In this document: piece after piece, positions 38,702 to 46,757 of the stretch
How the letters are laid out: each line of letters begins with the position of its first letter
How positions within the stretch are numbered: position 1 is the stretch's first letter
Origin: Limosilactobacillus secaliphilus
Lineage (GTDB): Bacteria > Bacillota > Bacilli > Lactobacillales > Lactobacillaceae
Assembly: GCF_001437055.1 (NCBI RefSeq)
Contig: NZ_JQBW01000007.1
Coordinates: 1-57,195, forward strand
Reading direction: 5' to 3'
Length of the DNA stretch: 57,195 bases
Program-made: the position numbers and the translations under genes
Notes under the pieces: model-generated
What the model was told of the DNA's origin: nothing
Seen by the model: the letters and a program-made list of their open reading frames with translations, nothing else
Database searches by the model: none

Positions 38702-41101
38702 TCATTCATAACTAGGTTGCCATCTGGTAACTTGAGAACCATCAACACTAGTTCTACTTTGCAAAGCAGAATTAATACTGTTATCAACAGTGGCCCCACC
38801 ATTAATTTCCAAACCAGTCTTAGCGGTCGCTTTATCTAAGTTAACTGTGACAATCGATTGATCTACATTATGATCTGACACACTATCAGCATAGACCACT
38901 TTAATGGAAGCCTTAGTATTATCTGCTTTATGACTTTTTGGATCAACATAACTGCCCGGCTTTTGATCCCAGGTAATTGATTTAATTGGGTAATCATTGT
39001 GACCAAACTGACTCGGATCAATCGTCAAATTCTTCTTTTGGCCGTCAAAGTCAGTGTACCAAGCAGAAATATGACTAGCCGCTGAATCGGTATCAAAGTC
39101 AGAATCTAATTGACCAGCATGAATATTAACTGGTGACTGAGCCTGGACATGAATAATTTGGTTCAAGCTATTAACTTGAACTTTAACAATCTGGTAACCA
39201 TCTGGACGTGTAGTCGCTACACCATCCTTATATGTTTCGGCACTATATGAAACTAAGACATATAAAGTATGCGGGCCAGCTTCTAACTTGCTGACATCTT
39301 CTTGCATCAGTTTGTGATCAGCAATTATCTGAGCAGCTGTCATGCCAGGTGTAACATGAGGCATATCCTTTAACCAGGTATAAGTAGGATTAAACCTACC
39401 CAGATGATTTGCATTGCGAACGCCTTTATTTGCGTTACCTTTGTCATCAGCACCATTACCGACATCAATAGTGTGCCAGGTATTGTTGCCCTTTGTTGTT
39501 GCAAAAGTTGCTGCTGTCCCCTTCGCACTCCGGATAGTTGTATCAATATTAAATTGTCTACTGGTTATAGGATCTCCATCCTTATTTTTCTCGTTAAATA
39601 TTAAAGTAATACCAGCAGTTGTTGTCCAATCTTCTTTCCCATCTGAAGAAGCTGGTGTGTTATGGGCCATTGACCAAACAATATTATTTAAAATACCGGC
39701 GTCAACTAATTCTTGACCGGTATATGTCACATCTCCAATCGTCATTTTCGTCAACATGTCTGGACTCGCAGCTAACTGACGATCAGAACCTGGAACAGAT
39801 CCTGGCTCCAAAGCATGGGTAAAGGCCTTCATATCACTATTTTTAGCAAAATTAAAGTAATCTGCGTACGTCTTATGGACAGCAAGTGTAATGACGGGAA
39901 ACAATTTTTGATCTACCGTACGACCAGTACTCTTATTTACTAACTTAACAATGATCCCATTTTTATCATAGTAATTCATTGGATCGTTTGTGTCACTAGG
40001 GTTTGAACCAATAGGATACAGAAAGTTTTGCCACTTATATTGAAGTTCGTATCCTTCCGGCACTTTATAATCAATTTTATCCGTCCACCAGCCTGCGGGT
40101 TGGTCTTCAGTTGAAAATGTAAGCTTGACAATCCCTAAATGGGTGACTTTTGCACTATCCAAGTTGGGGGTCGTTTCCCTTGTTCCAATAAAACTAGCCA
40201 ATTTCATCTGATCAGCAGCAGAAAGTTGGGCTATTTCCTTTTTTAAAGCAGTTAACGCAGTATTCCGCTCCTGCTCGGTCATTGACGGTAATTGTTTCTT
40301 CAGCTCCATATAATCCTTGGTTAAAGAATCCAGGGTCACTTTTGCAGCAGAAGCAGATTTCTGTTCAGCATGATCTGACTTAAGTTTTGTTTCATTTTGC
40401 TTGTCTTGTTTAGCAGAATTTGTACTTTGCGGTGTATCAGAGGTGGATGCAGGAGTAGCTGATTGATCGGCTTCAGCATGAGCTGCTTGTTCACTATTAG
40501 TATTCTTAACATCCTTAATAGCAGCACTGGCCGCGCTGTCAGCTTTTTTCAACGTCACACTCTTGGCAGCACTCTTTGAAGTAGCAGACATCGGCTTATC
40601 GCTAGCAGGGACACTCGTACTGTCATTAGCAGCAGTGCTGGCAGAAGCTGAAGAAGCTGAAGTGGCAGAATTGGCGGAACTGGCATTAACCGCAGAGTCC
40701 ACTTTTGCTTCACTGTTGGCACTTGCAATAGCTTGGCTATCAGCATTCGTTGATTGGGATTGGGCAGCAGAATTTGCAGATGATGCTGGAGTCAGATCAG
40801 CCGAAGATGCTGCTGACAATTCATGAGCTGCTGAAGATTTAGCAGCGGAACTAGCTGTCGTCGATTGAGTGCTGCTAGTATGTGCCCCAGGGGTGTGTAG
40901 AGTAAGCGTTTTCTTATTTATAGAATCATCGGCTGACTTCGATTTACTTTTATCTGATGCTGGATTATCACCATTCGACGTGGCGGCTTTAACAAAATTG
41001 GGATTGCCAAAGCTGAAAATGGTCATACCAATCATTACAGAAGCCACACCAACTGTTAATTTTCTCAGTGCATATTTAGGTAATTTGTCAGACTTGAACA
41101 C
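38702..41101 (-). CDS. giant adhesin, N-terminal part with YSIRK signal, cut by TGA
   Basis: A 799-codon fragment starting at GTG 41101 with AAGGGG 7 bases upstream. Residues about 9-40 are a YSIRK-type signal (YALRKLTVGVASVMIG...VKAA). Residues about 45-245 are rich in Ser and Ala (runs such as SSANSATSASSASAS), a likely extended and possibly glycosylated stalk. Residues about 250-790 form a non-repeat domain region (for example TRPDGYQIVKVQVN and VQAQSPVNI) without a family I can name with confidence. It ends ...QPSYE at TGA 38702-38704, and the same frame continues open for 6,690 more codons. As it stands the product would be exported but not anchored. The whole 18629-41101 unit would encode about 7,490 residues, close to 0.8 MDa. 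Confidence 0.88.
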   Translation of the reverse strand: MFKSDKLPKYALRKLTVGVASVMIGMTIFSFGNPNFVKAATSNGDNPASDKSKSKSADDSINKKTLTLHTPGAHTSSTQSTTASSAAKSSAAHELSAASSADLTPASSANSAAQSQSTNADSQAIASANSEAKVDSAVNASSANSATSASSASASTAANDSTSVPASDKPMSATSKSAAKSVTLKKADSAASAAIKDVKNTNSEQAAHAEADQSATPASTSDTPQSTNSAKQDKQNETKLKSDHAEQKSASAAKVTLDSLTKDYMELKKQLPSMTEQERNTALTALKKEIAQLSAADQMKLASFIGTRETTPNLDSAKVTHLGIVKLTFSTEDQPAGWWTDKIDYKVPEGYELQYKWQNFLYPIGSNPSDTNDPMNYYDKNGIIVKLVNKSTGRTVDQKLFPVITLAVHKTYADYFNFAKNSDMKAFTHALEPGSVPGSDRQLAASPDMLTKMTIGDVTYTGQELVDAGILNNIVWSMAHNTPASSDGKEDWTTTAGITLIFNEKNKDGDPITSRQFNIDTTIRSAKGTAATFATTKGNNTWHTIDVGNGADDKGNANKGVRNANHLGRFNPTYTWLKDMPHVTPGMTAAQIIADHKLMQEDVSKLEAGPHTLYVLVSYSAETYKDGVATTRPDGYQIVKVQVNSLNQIIHVQAQSPVNIHAGQLDSDFDTDSAASHISAWYTDFDGQKKNLTIDPSQFGHNDYPIKSITWDQKPGSYVDPKSHKADNTKASIKVVYADSVSDHNVDQSIVTVNLDKATAKTGLEINGGATVDNSINSALQSRTSVDGSQVTRWQPSYE

Positions 41102-41570
41102 TACACTGCCCCTTCCAGTACATTTTTATAATTTTATTCTTATAACAAAAGCCAGTTTAGTAATTGATAACTTAAAAACTGTTAGACGAAAAAATAAACG
41201 ATCTGTATAGGATTAATTCTACACCCTCGCCAATTCTTTTACATTATATTGATTCTATTTTGCATGGTATCTGCTAAGCAGGGCTAAAATACCATACTGC
41301 TTTAACTAAGGGTCTTAGATGACACCTATATATCGTTAAATCATTTCAATGTAATTTTGCATTAGCAATCTTCGTTACGACAGGTTTTAACGCATAAACT
41401 CTCCAAATCCTATTTCCAATCTGAAAATGATTTGGAGTGCTCATTAATTATCCGCCGATCAATTTTATGGTATAAAAATAGCCTATATTGTGATCGTTTT
41501 TTCAATCTAATTAGCCCCAACTTGATTGCTCGACAATCTTTGCTGGGGCATTTGCGTCATAAATAACATT
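41102..41570. other. gene-free 469-bp gap between the adhesin and arabinofuranosidase genes
   Basis: It holds the adhesin upstream region (TATAAG and TATAAA boxes on the minus strand near 41130-41150, no convincing -35) and two dyads: CTCCAAATC/GATTTGGAG at 41401-41437 and GCCCCAA/CTGGGGC-type at 41514-41549. The second follows the arabinofuranosidase stop and may help termination, although no proper T-run follows. No coding potential is apparent; the sequence is AT-rich. Confidence 0.5.
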
Positions 41571-43028
41571 TTAGTACTTTAACGTGATCGTTACAACACT
41601 CTTTGGCGGTAATTTCAAATGTAACTTACCATTTGTTAGCGTTGCCCCTTTAAATGGAGCTTCATGAACGATATTTGGATCTGCAAAGGTGTTGTGCGCA
41701 TCCATCTTATCCGCCGTCAAAATCGTTGCCGCTTCGATCCGTTGATAAGCATCGGCAGCGGTAAAGTCAACGGCCTGCTTAGTCGTTAAATCATAGTTCG
41801 TAATTGAAATGGTTAACTGCCCATTCTTTTGCGAAGCCGTGTAAGTCACGTGTTCTGGAACGTTGCCCACGCCTTCAACCAATTCGGCATCCATGTGCTT
41901 CTGATACATGTCAAACACATAGTAGGTCGGCGTCTTAATCATCTGATCTCCCTTGGTCAGGATCATCGATTGAAGAACATTGATCATCTGCGCAATGTTG
42001 GCCATATGCACCCGGTCAGCGTGACGGTGGAAAATATTCAAAATGATCGAAGCCACCATTGCGTCACGAATCGTATTTTGCTGCTGCAGGAATCCTGGGT
42101 TAGTGCCCTTGGTGACGTTATACCAAGTGCCCCATTCATCAACGATCAGGTCAACATGATGATCCGGATCGTAACGGTCCATGATCGTGGAGTGCTTGGT
42201 GATCAACTCGTCCATGTGTTTAGCGTGTGCAATCGTTGACCACCACTGTTCTTCCGGAAAATCAGTAGCGTCGCCTTTTTCGCCCTGATGCCAAATTCCG
42301 GTTGGCAAGGTGTAGTAGTGAAGGCTAAGCCCATCAAGGTATTTGCCAGCATACTTCATCACCGTGTCGGTCCAGTTGTAGTCATCCTCGTTTGGCCCGC
42401 AGGCAACCTTGTAAATCGGGTGTTCCTTATCATATTGCGGCAGGAAGGTCTGGTACTGGCGGTAAACATCAGAGTAATACTCTGGGCGCATGTTGCCGCC
42501 ACCGCCCCACGATTCGTTGCCAATGCCAAAGAACTTCAGCTTCCAAGGATCTTGACGACCGTTTTGGCGCCGCAAATTGGCCATTGGCGACTCGCCGGCC
42601 ATGGTCATATATTCAACCCATTCCGCCATTTCTTGAACGGTGCCGCTGCCGATGTTTGCGTTAATGTAGGCATCCGCACCCAGCTGACGGAGCAGTTCAA
42701 AATACTCGTGAGTCCCAAACGAATTATCTTCAGTCACATCGCCCCAGTTGGTATTAACGATCTTCTTACGGCCAGCTTTAGGACCAATGCCATCCTTCCA
42801 GTGATAGGTATCCGCAAATAGTCCACCCGGCCAGCGGAGAACCGGAACGTGGATCTTCTTCAACGCGTTCACGACATCGCTGCGCAACCCGTTGACATTC
42901 GGAATATCAGAATCCTTACCCACGTAGATTCCACCGTAAATACCATGGCCTAAATGTTCCGAAAATTGGCCGTAAATGTACTTACTGATTTTTGGACCCT
43001 TTTTCTGAGTTAATAATTCGATTGGCAT
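41571..43028 (-). CDS. abfA: GH51 alpha-L-arabinofuranosidase
   Basis: A 485-residue intracellular enzyme with a (beta/alpha)8 barrel and a C-terminal beta-sandwich. The acid/base Glu172 is in GIGNESWGG and the nucleophile Glu298 in IVDEWGTW; FSEHLGHGIYGGI and PVLRWPGG are further GH51 blocks. It removes L-arabinofuranosyl side groups from arabino-xylo-oligosaccharides or arabinan fragments, complementing the GH43 xylosidase. The ATG at 43028 has AGGAAGGA about 10 bases upstream; the open frame extends 26 codons further without support. It is a single-gene unit with its own promoter and cre-like site, 30 kb from the xylose genes. I see no XylR dyad in front of it, so control may differ. Confidence 0.93.
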   Translation of the reverse strand: MPIELLTQKKGPKISKYIYGQFSEHLGHGIYGGIYVGKDSDIPNVNGLRSDVVNALKKIHVPVLRWPGGLFADTYHWKDGIGPKAGRKKIVNTNWGDVTEDNSFGTHEYFELLRQLGADAYINANIGSGTVQEMAEWVEYMTMAGESPMANLRRQNGRQDPWKLKFFGIGNESWGGGGNMRPEYYSDVYRQYQTFLPQYDKEHPIYKVACGPNEDDYNWTDTVMKYAGKYLDGLSLHYYTLPTGIWHQGEKGDATDFPEEQWWSTIAHAKHMDELITKHSTIMDRYDPDHHVDLIVDEWGTWYNVTKGTNPGFLQQQNTIRDAMVASIILNIFHRHADRVHMANIAQMINVLQSMILTKGDQMIKTPTYYVFDMYQKHMDAELVEGVGNVPEHVTYTASQKNGQLTISITNYDLTTKQAVDFTAADAYQRIEAATILTADKMDAHNTFADPNIVHEAPFKGATLTNGKLHLKLPPKSVVTITLKY

Positions 43029-43113
43029 TACATCTAAGTCCTTCCTGATTAGCAAACTATGACTGCTGACGACTTGTTGACGAAGATTTCCATTATTAAG
43101 AATCAACGACCTA

Positions 43114-43142
43114 AATGTAGCGCTTTCATTGACTAAAGTAAA
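43114..43142 (-). promoter_or_regulatory. abfA promoter
   Basis: On the minus strand TTTACT (43137-43142) is followed after exactly 17 bases by TACATT (43114-43119). The -10 hexamer and spacing equal those of the xylose transporter promoter. Confidence 0.6.
43115..43128 (-). promoter_or_regulatory. candidate cre site in the abfA promoter
   Basis: TGAAAGCGCTACAT on the minus strand matches the CcpA consensus at 11 of 14 positions, with a perfect left half and centre. It covers the spacer and -10 box, a blocking position. Confidence 0.5.
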
Positions 43143-43155
43143 TCAAATGATCACA

Positions 43156-43196
43156 TAAAAAACCAGCCGCTAGCTTGCACTAACGGCTGGTTTTTA
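43156..43196. terminator. terminator behind the tRNA-Thr and palindromic repeat array
   Basis: AAAACCAGCCG and CGGCTGGTTTT form a stem flanked by A-runs and T-runs, so it can act on both strands. On the minus strand it ends the tRNA transcript after passing the repeat array at 43208-43492. Confidence 0.8.
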
Positions 43197-43207
43197 TAAT
43201 TATTGTG

Positions 43208-43492
43208 CTAAACGTGCTCGCCGTGACCGCCGCCTCCGTCTAAATTGCTCTGCCTAGATTGCTACTCGCAATCGTCGTCAGAGCTTCCTTAGTACTCTCA
43301 CTTGTGCTAAACGTGCTCGGCCTAAACTTCCTCATGCTAACGAACTTCAACTCCGACGACCCTGTCGCCGTTCGTTGAAGATCTCGTTAGCTCCTTCATG
43401 CACTAAACGTGCTCGCCGTGACCGCCACCTCCGTCTAAATTGCTCTGACTAGATTGCTACTCGCAATCGTCGTCAGAGCTTCCTTAGTACTC
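43208..43492. repeat. A-B-A array of palindromic 90-99-bp modules
   Basis: Three modules each begin CTAAACGTGCTCG, at 43208, 43307 and 43403. The two outer modules (43208-43297 and 43403-43492) are 90 bp and differ by eye at only two positions. Each contains nested dyads GCTCTG...CAGAGC around GATTGC-TACTC-GCAATC. The middle module is different after its first 13 bases and forms a long hairpin of GCTAACGA, TTCAAC and ACGA arms. All lie between tRNA-Thr and its terminator. No open frame is convincing. It may be a REP/BIME-like extragenic element or a structured transcript; I do not recognise it. Confidence 0.75.
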
Positions 43493-43531
43493 GGTGGCTA
43501 ATTTGTCACGGCTCGCACTCTCTTTTCATAA

Positions 43532-43604
43532 GCCGTCTGGCGGGCTTGAACCGCCGACCTCATCCTTACCATGGATGCGCTCTACCTATCTGAGCTAAGA
43601 CGGC
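43532..43604 (-). tRNA. tRNA-Thr (anticodon GGU)
   Basis: The 73-base minus-strand sequence folds as a full cloverleaf: acceptor GCCGTCT/AGACGGC, D arm GCTC/GAGC, anticodon arm CATCC/GGATG with loop ATGGTAA, and T arm GGCGG/CCGCC with TTCAAGC. The loop centre GGT reads ACC and ACT, threonine. The 3' CCA is not encoded. Confidence 0.97.
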
Positions 43605-43610
43605 GCTCTC

Positions 43611-43639
43611 AGTATAACCAAATTCATCGGACTTGCCAA
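43611..43639 (-). promoter_or_regulatory. tRNA-Thr promoter
   Basis: On the minus strand TTGGCA (43634-43639), 17 bases and TATACT (43611-43616), placing the transcript start a few bases before the tRNA. It sits just behind the hydrolase stop, so the tRNA need not depend on read-through. Confidence 0.75.
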
Positions 43640-43654
43640 CCAGAGAATCAACTG

Positions 43655-44218
43655 TTAACGCAGGTTCTCGCTGATCGCATGCAGGCCGTCCTCATTAATC
43701 TGCCGACCCATCTTTGGCACAATCTTCAGGTGACCGTCCAACAACCGCATCGCGATATCTTCACATGCTTGCCGGCTAAAGCGGTCCTTTTCACCACAGT
43801 AAACATAAGTGGAACACATGATGTGCACTAAGGCCTTCGTCATATCCAGGCCCTTCATTGACCGGCTCAGTGTTCGCTTCTGTTGGCTGCTAATCGTCGG
43901 GTTGGTAAACAGGCCAACCAACAAGCCAGAGCGGTTCTTGTATTGTGCGGCCACCAGCACTAAGCGGTCTAAGCGGCCAAACATGGTGGTGGCAATCTTC
44001 AACGCTAACAATGATCCCACACCTTCACCGATCAAGACCACTGGCTGTGGTGCTTGCTGCGCCAGTTGCTCACAGGCTGTTGCCAATTGGTCAAATGAAA
44101 AATCGGGCACATCCAGCTGTTGATAATCCACCACTTGCAGATTACGATGCCCTACTTTCAACTTTTTCCAAGCATCCGTTGGGGTTAAAACACTTGGTAA
44201 AACCAATACTGTCGCCAT
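43655..44218 (-). CDS. alpha/beta-hydrolase-fold protein without a nucleophile
   Basis: A 187-residue protein with a shortened alpha/beta-hydrolase fold. The nucleophile elbow, normally GxSxG, reads LIGEGVGSL, so the serine position is glycine. A possible acidic residue remains in CGEKDRFS, and no histidine is seen in the expected C-terminal position (PKMGRQINEDG). It is probably not a hydrolase by the usual mechanism and may have a binding or scaffolding role. The ATG at 44218 has AAGGA 9 bases upstream; GTG at 44224 is too close to it. It follows the next hydrolase gene by 37 bases, so the two form an operon of related folds, possibly by old duplication. Function unknown. Confidence 0.75.
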   Translation of the reverse strand: MATVLVLPSVLTPTDAWKKLKVGHRNLQVVDYQQLDVPDFSFDQLATACEQLAQQAPQPVVLIGEGVGSLLALKIATTMFGRLDRLVLVAAQYKNRSGLLVGLFTNPTISSQQKRTLSRSMKGLDMTKALVHIMCSTYVYCGEKDRFSRQACEDIAMRLLDGHLKIVPKMGRQINEDGLHAISENLR

Positions 44219-44255
44219 ACTCACCGATCCTTTTCTCTTTTGCCATTTATGTTCT

Positions 44256-45182
44256 TTATTCTACCACGTCATCCCACCACTTCCGCAATTGATCACGGTT
44301 GAATAAGCCATCCGCAACCACTGCACTCGGGCTGAGTTTCTGCAACCGGCTCTGAAATTCTGCGCGTTGTTCCTGAGCGGCCATCCGCCACTGCCGCCAG
44401 CTGGCATTCATCGACGCCCCAATCGCCATCAATTGCTGTTGTCGATCTGCGACTAACCGAAAATCTTCGTCAACCCGCTTGGTCATGAGGCGACCACTGG
44501 GCCAGAAGCGATAGCCGCCCCACATGTGCGCGGTCACCGGTGGGAGTGGTTCACAATTAACATAATGAAGTTTGCCCACGAGATGACGACCATCATAATA
44601 GCCCAGTGTGACGGGATCGTTGACGTCCACGTAATTATCCGTCTTGTGCTTGAACTTGCGCACCCGCTGCTGCTCTCGGTGGTTCATCAGGATATACAGG
44701 TTGGGGCCCTCATATAAGTTGACCTGTTTGATCCGCCCCAGGTAGCGACAATGGGCCAGTGCATACTGCAGGTTGATTGCGCCTAAGGAATGACCATAAA
44801 GATAAAACTTGGCTTGCGGGTATTGCTTCAACAGGCGGTTCAGCATCCGCGCCGCCGTCGTCAACTGTGCCGGCACCTGGTGGTTTTGAAACAATAATGA
44901 CCACAAGATAGGAAAATTGGTATTCAGCCACTCATTCGTAATCGTCTCTTTGTTACCGCGAATGAGACCGGACGAACCCTTGAAGAGGATCGTCACTTGG
45001 CGTGGGTTGGCCCACCGATTACCGATGACGAACGCCTGAAAACCATCAGCCGTGTAGATATGCTGCAGAACGATGCCCAGTGTTCGGTTACCCAATTGCA
45101 GCTTTTGGCCCGGCGTCAACAACTGGTATTCCATCTTGGCGACCAGCACCCGTTGTTCATCCGTCAAATACTGATTATTCAT
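44256..45182 (-). CDS. lipase-like alpha/beta hydrolase
   Basis: A 308-residue cytoplasmic protein with a class-3-lipase-like core: an ITILFKGSSG-type strand near residue 70, the nucleophile elbow YGHSLGAINLQ (about residue 130), an Asp in VDVNDPVTLG and a His in VTAHMWGGY. So the Ser-Asp-His triad appears complete. No signal peptide or lid region is obvious, so an intracellular esterase acting on acyl esters is more likely than a secreted lipase. The ribosome site is weak (GTGAAG region). It heads a two-gene operon with the nucleophile-less hydrolase. The natural substrate is not predictable. Confidence 0.75.
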   Translation of the reverse strand: MNNQYLTDEQRVLVAKMEYQLLTPGQKLQLGNRTLGIVLQHIYTADGFQAFVIGNRWANPRQVTILFKGSSGLIRGNKETITNEWLNTNFPILWSLLFQNHQVPAQLTTAARMLNRLLKQYPQAKFYLYGHSLGAINLQYALAHCRYLGRIKQVNLYEGPNLYILMNHREQQRVRKFKHKTDNYVDVNDPVTLGYYDGRHLVGKLHYVNCEPLPPVTAHMWGGYRFWPSGRLMTKRVDEDFRLVADRQQQLMAIGASMNASWRQWRMAAQEQRAEFQSRLQKLSPSAVVADGLFNRDQLRKWWDDVVE

Positions 45183-45204
45183 CGTCGCTTCACATCATCA
45201 GACA

Positions 45205-45240
45205 GAAAGAACGCAACCAGCATTATCCCTGAGTTGCGTC
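45205..45240 (-). terminator. terminator downstream of the HdeD-like gene
   Basis: GACGCAAC and GTTGCGTT on the minus strand make a stem followed by CTTTCTGTCT, which is only moderately T-rich. Confidence 0.5.
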
Positions 45241-45262
45241 CTTAATCAACATATTTTAGCAA

Positions 45263-45781
45263 TTAGAATGCCGCCACAATGGCCACGAAGCCGATCAGCA
45301 AGAGGAAGCATGAAATCAGCCAGACAATCGTCATTGCGGAGACCATTGGGTTGAACAATAAGGCAATCCCAACGATGATCCCTAAAATGTTTAAGATCAC
45401 CAGCCACCAGTAGTAGCCCTTGTGGAACTGCTTGTAAAAGCTTGCGACGGACAGTTGCCCGATACAGTCGATGATGAACCAAAAGGCAAAGATGATGGAG
45501 ATCGTCATGACGCCAGCCGCAATCCGGAAAATGAATACGCAGCCCAGCACGATGTCCAGGATCGACATGATCAACAGCCAGGTCGAGCGGGTGCCCAGCA
45601 GGGTGTTAATGGTTGACCGCAGCCAGAATTCATAGATCCCCTTCAATAGGGCACCAACCCCGACCAAAATGGACAGTAAGGACAAGGTGGTGTCCGGGTT
45701 CTTCAGTGACCAACAACCCAGGACGATGAACACAATCCCTAAAATCAACGACATCCAATCAAATTTCTTTTCTTGATACAT
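45263..45781 (-). CDS. HdeD-family (DUF308) membrane protein
   Basis: A 172-residue protein with about six hydrophobic segments in three pairs, ending WLISCFLLLIGFVAIVAAF. The pattern GIVFIVLGCWSLKNPDTTLSLL is typical of HdeD/DUF308 proteins, small membrane proteins linked to acid stress in enterobacteria but of unclear role in lactobacilli. ATG 45781 is chosen because AAGGAG lies at good spacing; the frame continues seven codons upstream without support. Its ribosome site overlaps the stop codon of the ExoIII gene, so the two are probably cotranscribed and translationally coupled. Confidence 0.85.
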   Translation of the reverse strand: MYQEKKFDWMSLILGIVFIVLGCWSLKNPDTTLSLLSILVGVGALLKGIYEFWLRSTINTLLGTRSTWLLIMSILDIVLGCVFIFRIAAGVMTISIIFAFWFIIDCIGQLSVASFYKQFHKGYYWWLVILNILGIIVGIALLFNPMVSAMTIVWLISCFLLLIGFVAIVAAF

Positions 45782-45791
45782 GTGCTTCTCC

Positions 45792-46619
45792 TTATAAATC
45801 AATGTCTAACTCGATCGGAGTGTGGTCACGTCGCTTCCCCGAATCGATCATTTTTGATTCTTGAATCTTTTCCTTAATCCGGTCACTGACCAGCCAGTAG
45901 TCGATTCTCCAGCCCGAGTTGTTCTGCTTGCTGGTCCGGACCCGCTGTGCCCACCAAGAATAGGCACCGGCCTGGTCGGGATACAGGTAACGGAACGAAT
46001 CAACGAAACCAGCCTTCAGGAGCTTGGTAAAGTGCTCCCGTTCTTCATCCGTGAAGCCGGCCGAATGGTGGTTGTTTTCGGGGTGGGCAAGGTCAATCGG
46101 CTCATGGGCACAATTGAAGTCGCCGCTCGCCAGCACCGGCTTCTTTTGGTCCAACTGGTGCAGGTATTCCCGGTAGCAGTCATCCCATTTCTGCCGATCA
46201 GCCAAGCGCCGCAAGCCTTCACCGGAATTTGGCGTGTAAACATCTACCAGGTAGAAGTCCGGAAATTCCAGGGTCAACAGGCGTCCCTCGTCATCCATCG
46301 TGCTGGGGGCACCGATTTTCGGCTTGGTGACCGTTGGCGTCAGGCCGTGACGATAAAGATACATGGTGCCGGCGTATCCTTTGCGAGCTGGTTCAACGGA
46401 GCTGCGCCAGGCATAGTCGTATTCGGAAAACATCTCAGCCAGGGCTGCTTGGTGTTTTTTGGTTGGCCCGTTTTTGGATAATTTGGTTTCCTGAATGGCA
46501 AACGCATCCGGCTGGGCAGCCTCAATCTTCTGCAAAACTTCGCGGGTTTCCCCAGCACGTGTTGAGGTGCCGGTTAGTGCCGCGTTGAGTGAATCGATAT
46601 TCCATGAAATAAACTTCAT
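45792..46619 (-). CDS. exodeoxyribonuclease III / AP endonuclease
   Basis: A 275-residue enzyme of the ExoA/Xth group. Family blocks are visible in order: MKFISWNID (Asn), AIQETKLS (metal-binding Glu), VDVYTPNSG (Tyr), SGDFNCAHEPID (Asp/Asn), WRIDYWLVS (Asp) and RRDHTPIELDI (Asp-His). It cleaves DNA 5' to abasic sites and trims 3' ends in base excision repair. GAAGGAGG precedes the ATG. It is followed after 10 bases by the HdeD-like gene. Length is typical. Confidence 0.95.
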   Translation of the reverse strand: MKFISWNIDSLNAALTGTSTRAGETREVLQKIEAAQPDAFAIQETKLSKNGPTKKHQAALAEMFSEYDYAWRSSVEPARKGYAGTMYLYRHGLTPTVTKPKIGAPSTMDDEGRLLTLEFPDFYLVDVYTPNSGEGLRRLADRQKWDDCYREYLHQLDQKKPVLASGDFNCAHEPIDLAHPENNHHSAGFTDEEREHFTKLLKAGFVDSFRYLYPDQAGAYSWWAQRVRTSKQNNSGWRIDYWLVSDRIKEKIQESKMIDSGKRRDHTPIELDIDL

Positions 46620-46696
46620 GCTTTGCCTCCTTCGCCGATGACTGCAATCACATAGCCATCGTTGTTTACCTTAATCCAGTATATAACATGCGCCAT

Positions 46697-46737
46697 AAAA
46701 AAGCGTGGCTGCCTGTTTTCGTCAACAAGCACCACGC
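46697..46737 (-). terminator. terminator downstream of tpiA
   Basis: On the minus strand GCGTGG and CCACGC with additional inner pairs, followed by TTTTTT. It lies 20 bases after the tpiA stop. Confidence 0.8.
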
Positions 46738-46757
46738 CGGTTTTTCAAGTTAATCAA

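Noticed and set aside
38690-38710. Selenocysteine or programmed readthrough at the TGA
   Set aside because: The codon is followed by G, not by a typical readthrough context, and I see no SECIS-like hairpin just downstream. A nonsense change or error is simpler.
18629-41101. Insertion sequence or prophage inside the surface island
   Set aside because: No transposase, integrase or phage gene and no terminal repeats were found; size is explained by coding repeats.
43205-43500. A CRISPR array near tRNA-Thr
   Set aside because: Repeats are 90-99 bp with internal palindromes and no short, unique spacers, and no cas genes are present.
43205-43500. Short peptide-like reading of the palindromic modules (ANEIFNERRQGR-like)
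   Set aside because: Frames are short, broken by stops and have no ribosome site. Palindromic DNA structure explains the sequence better.
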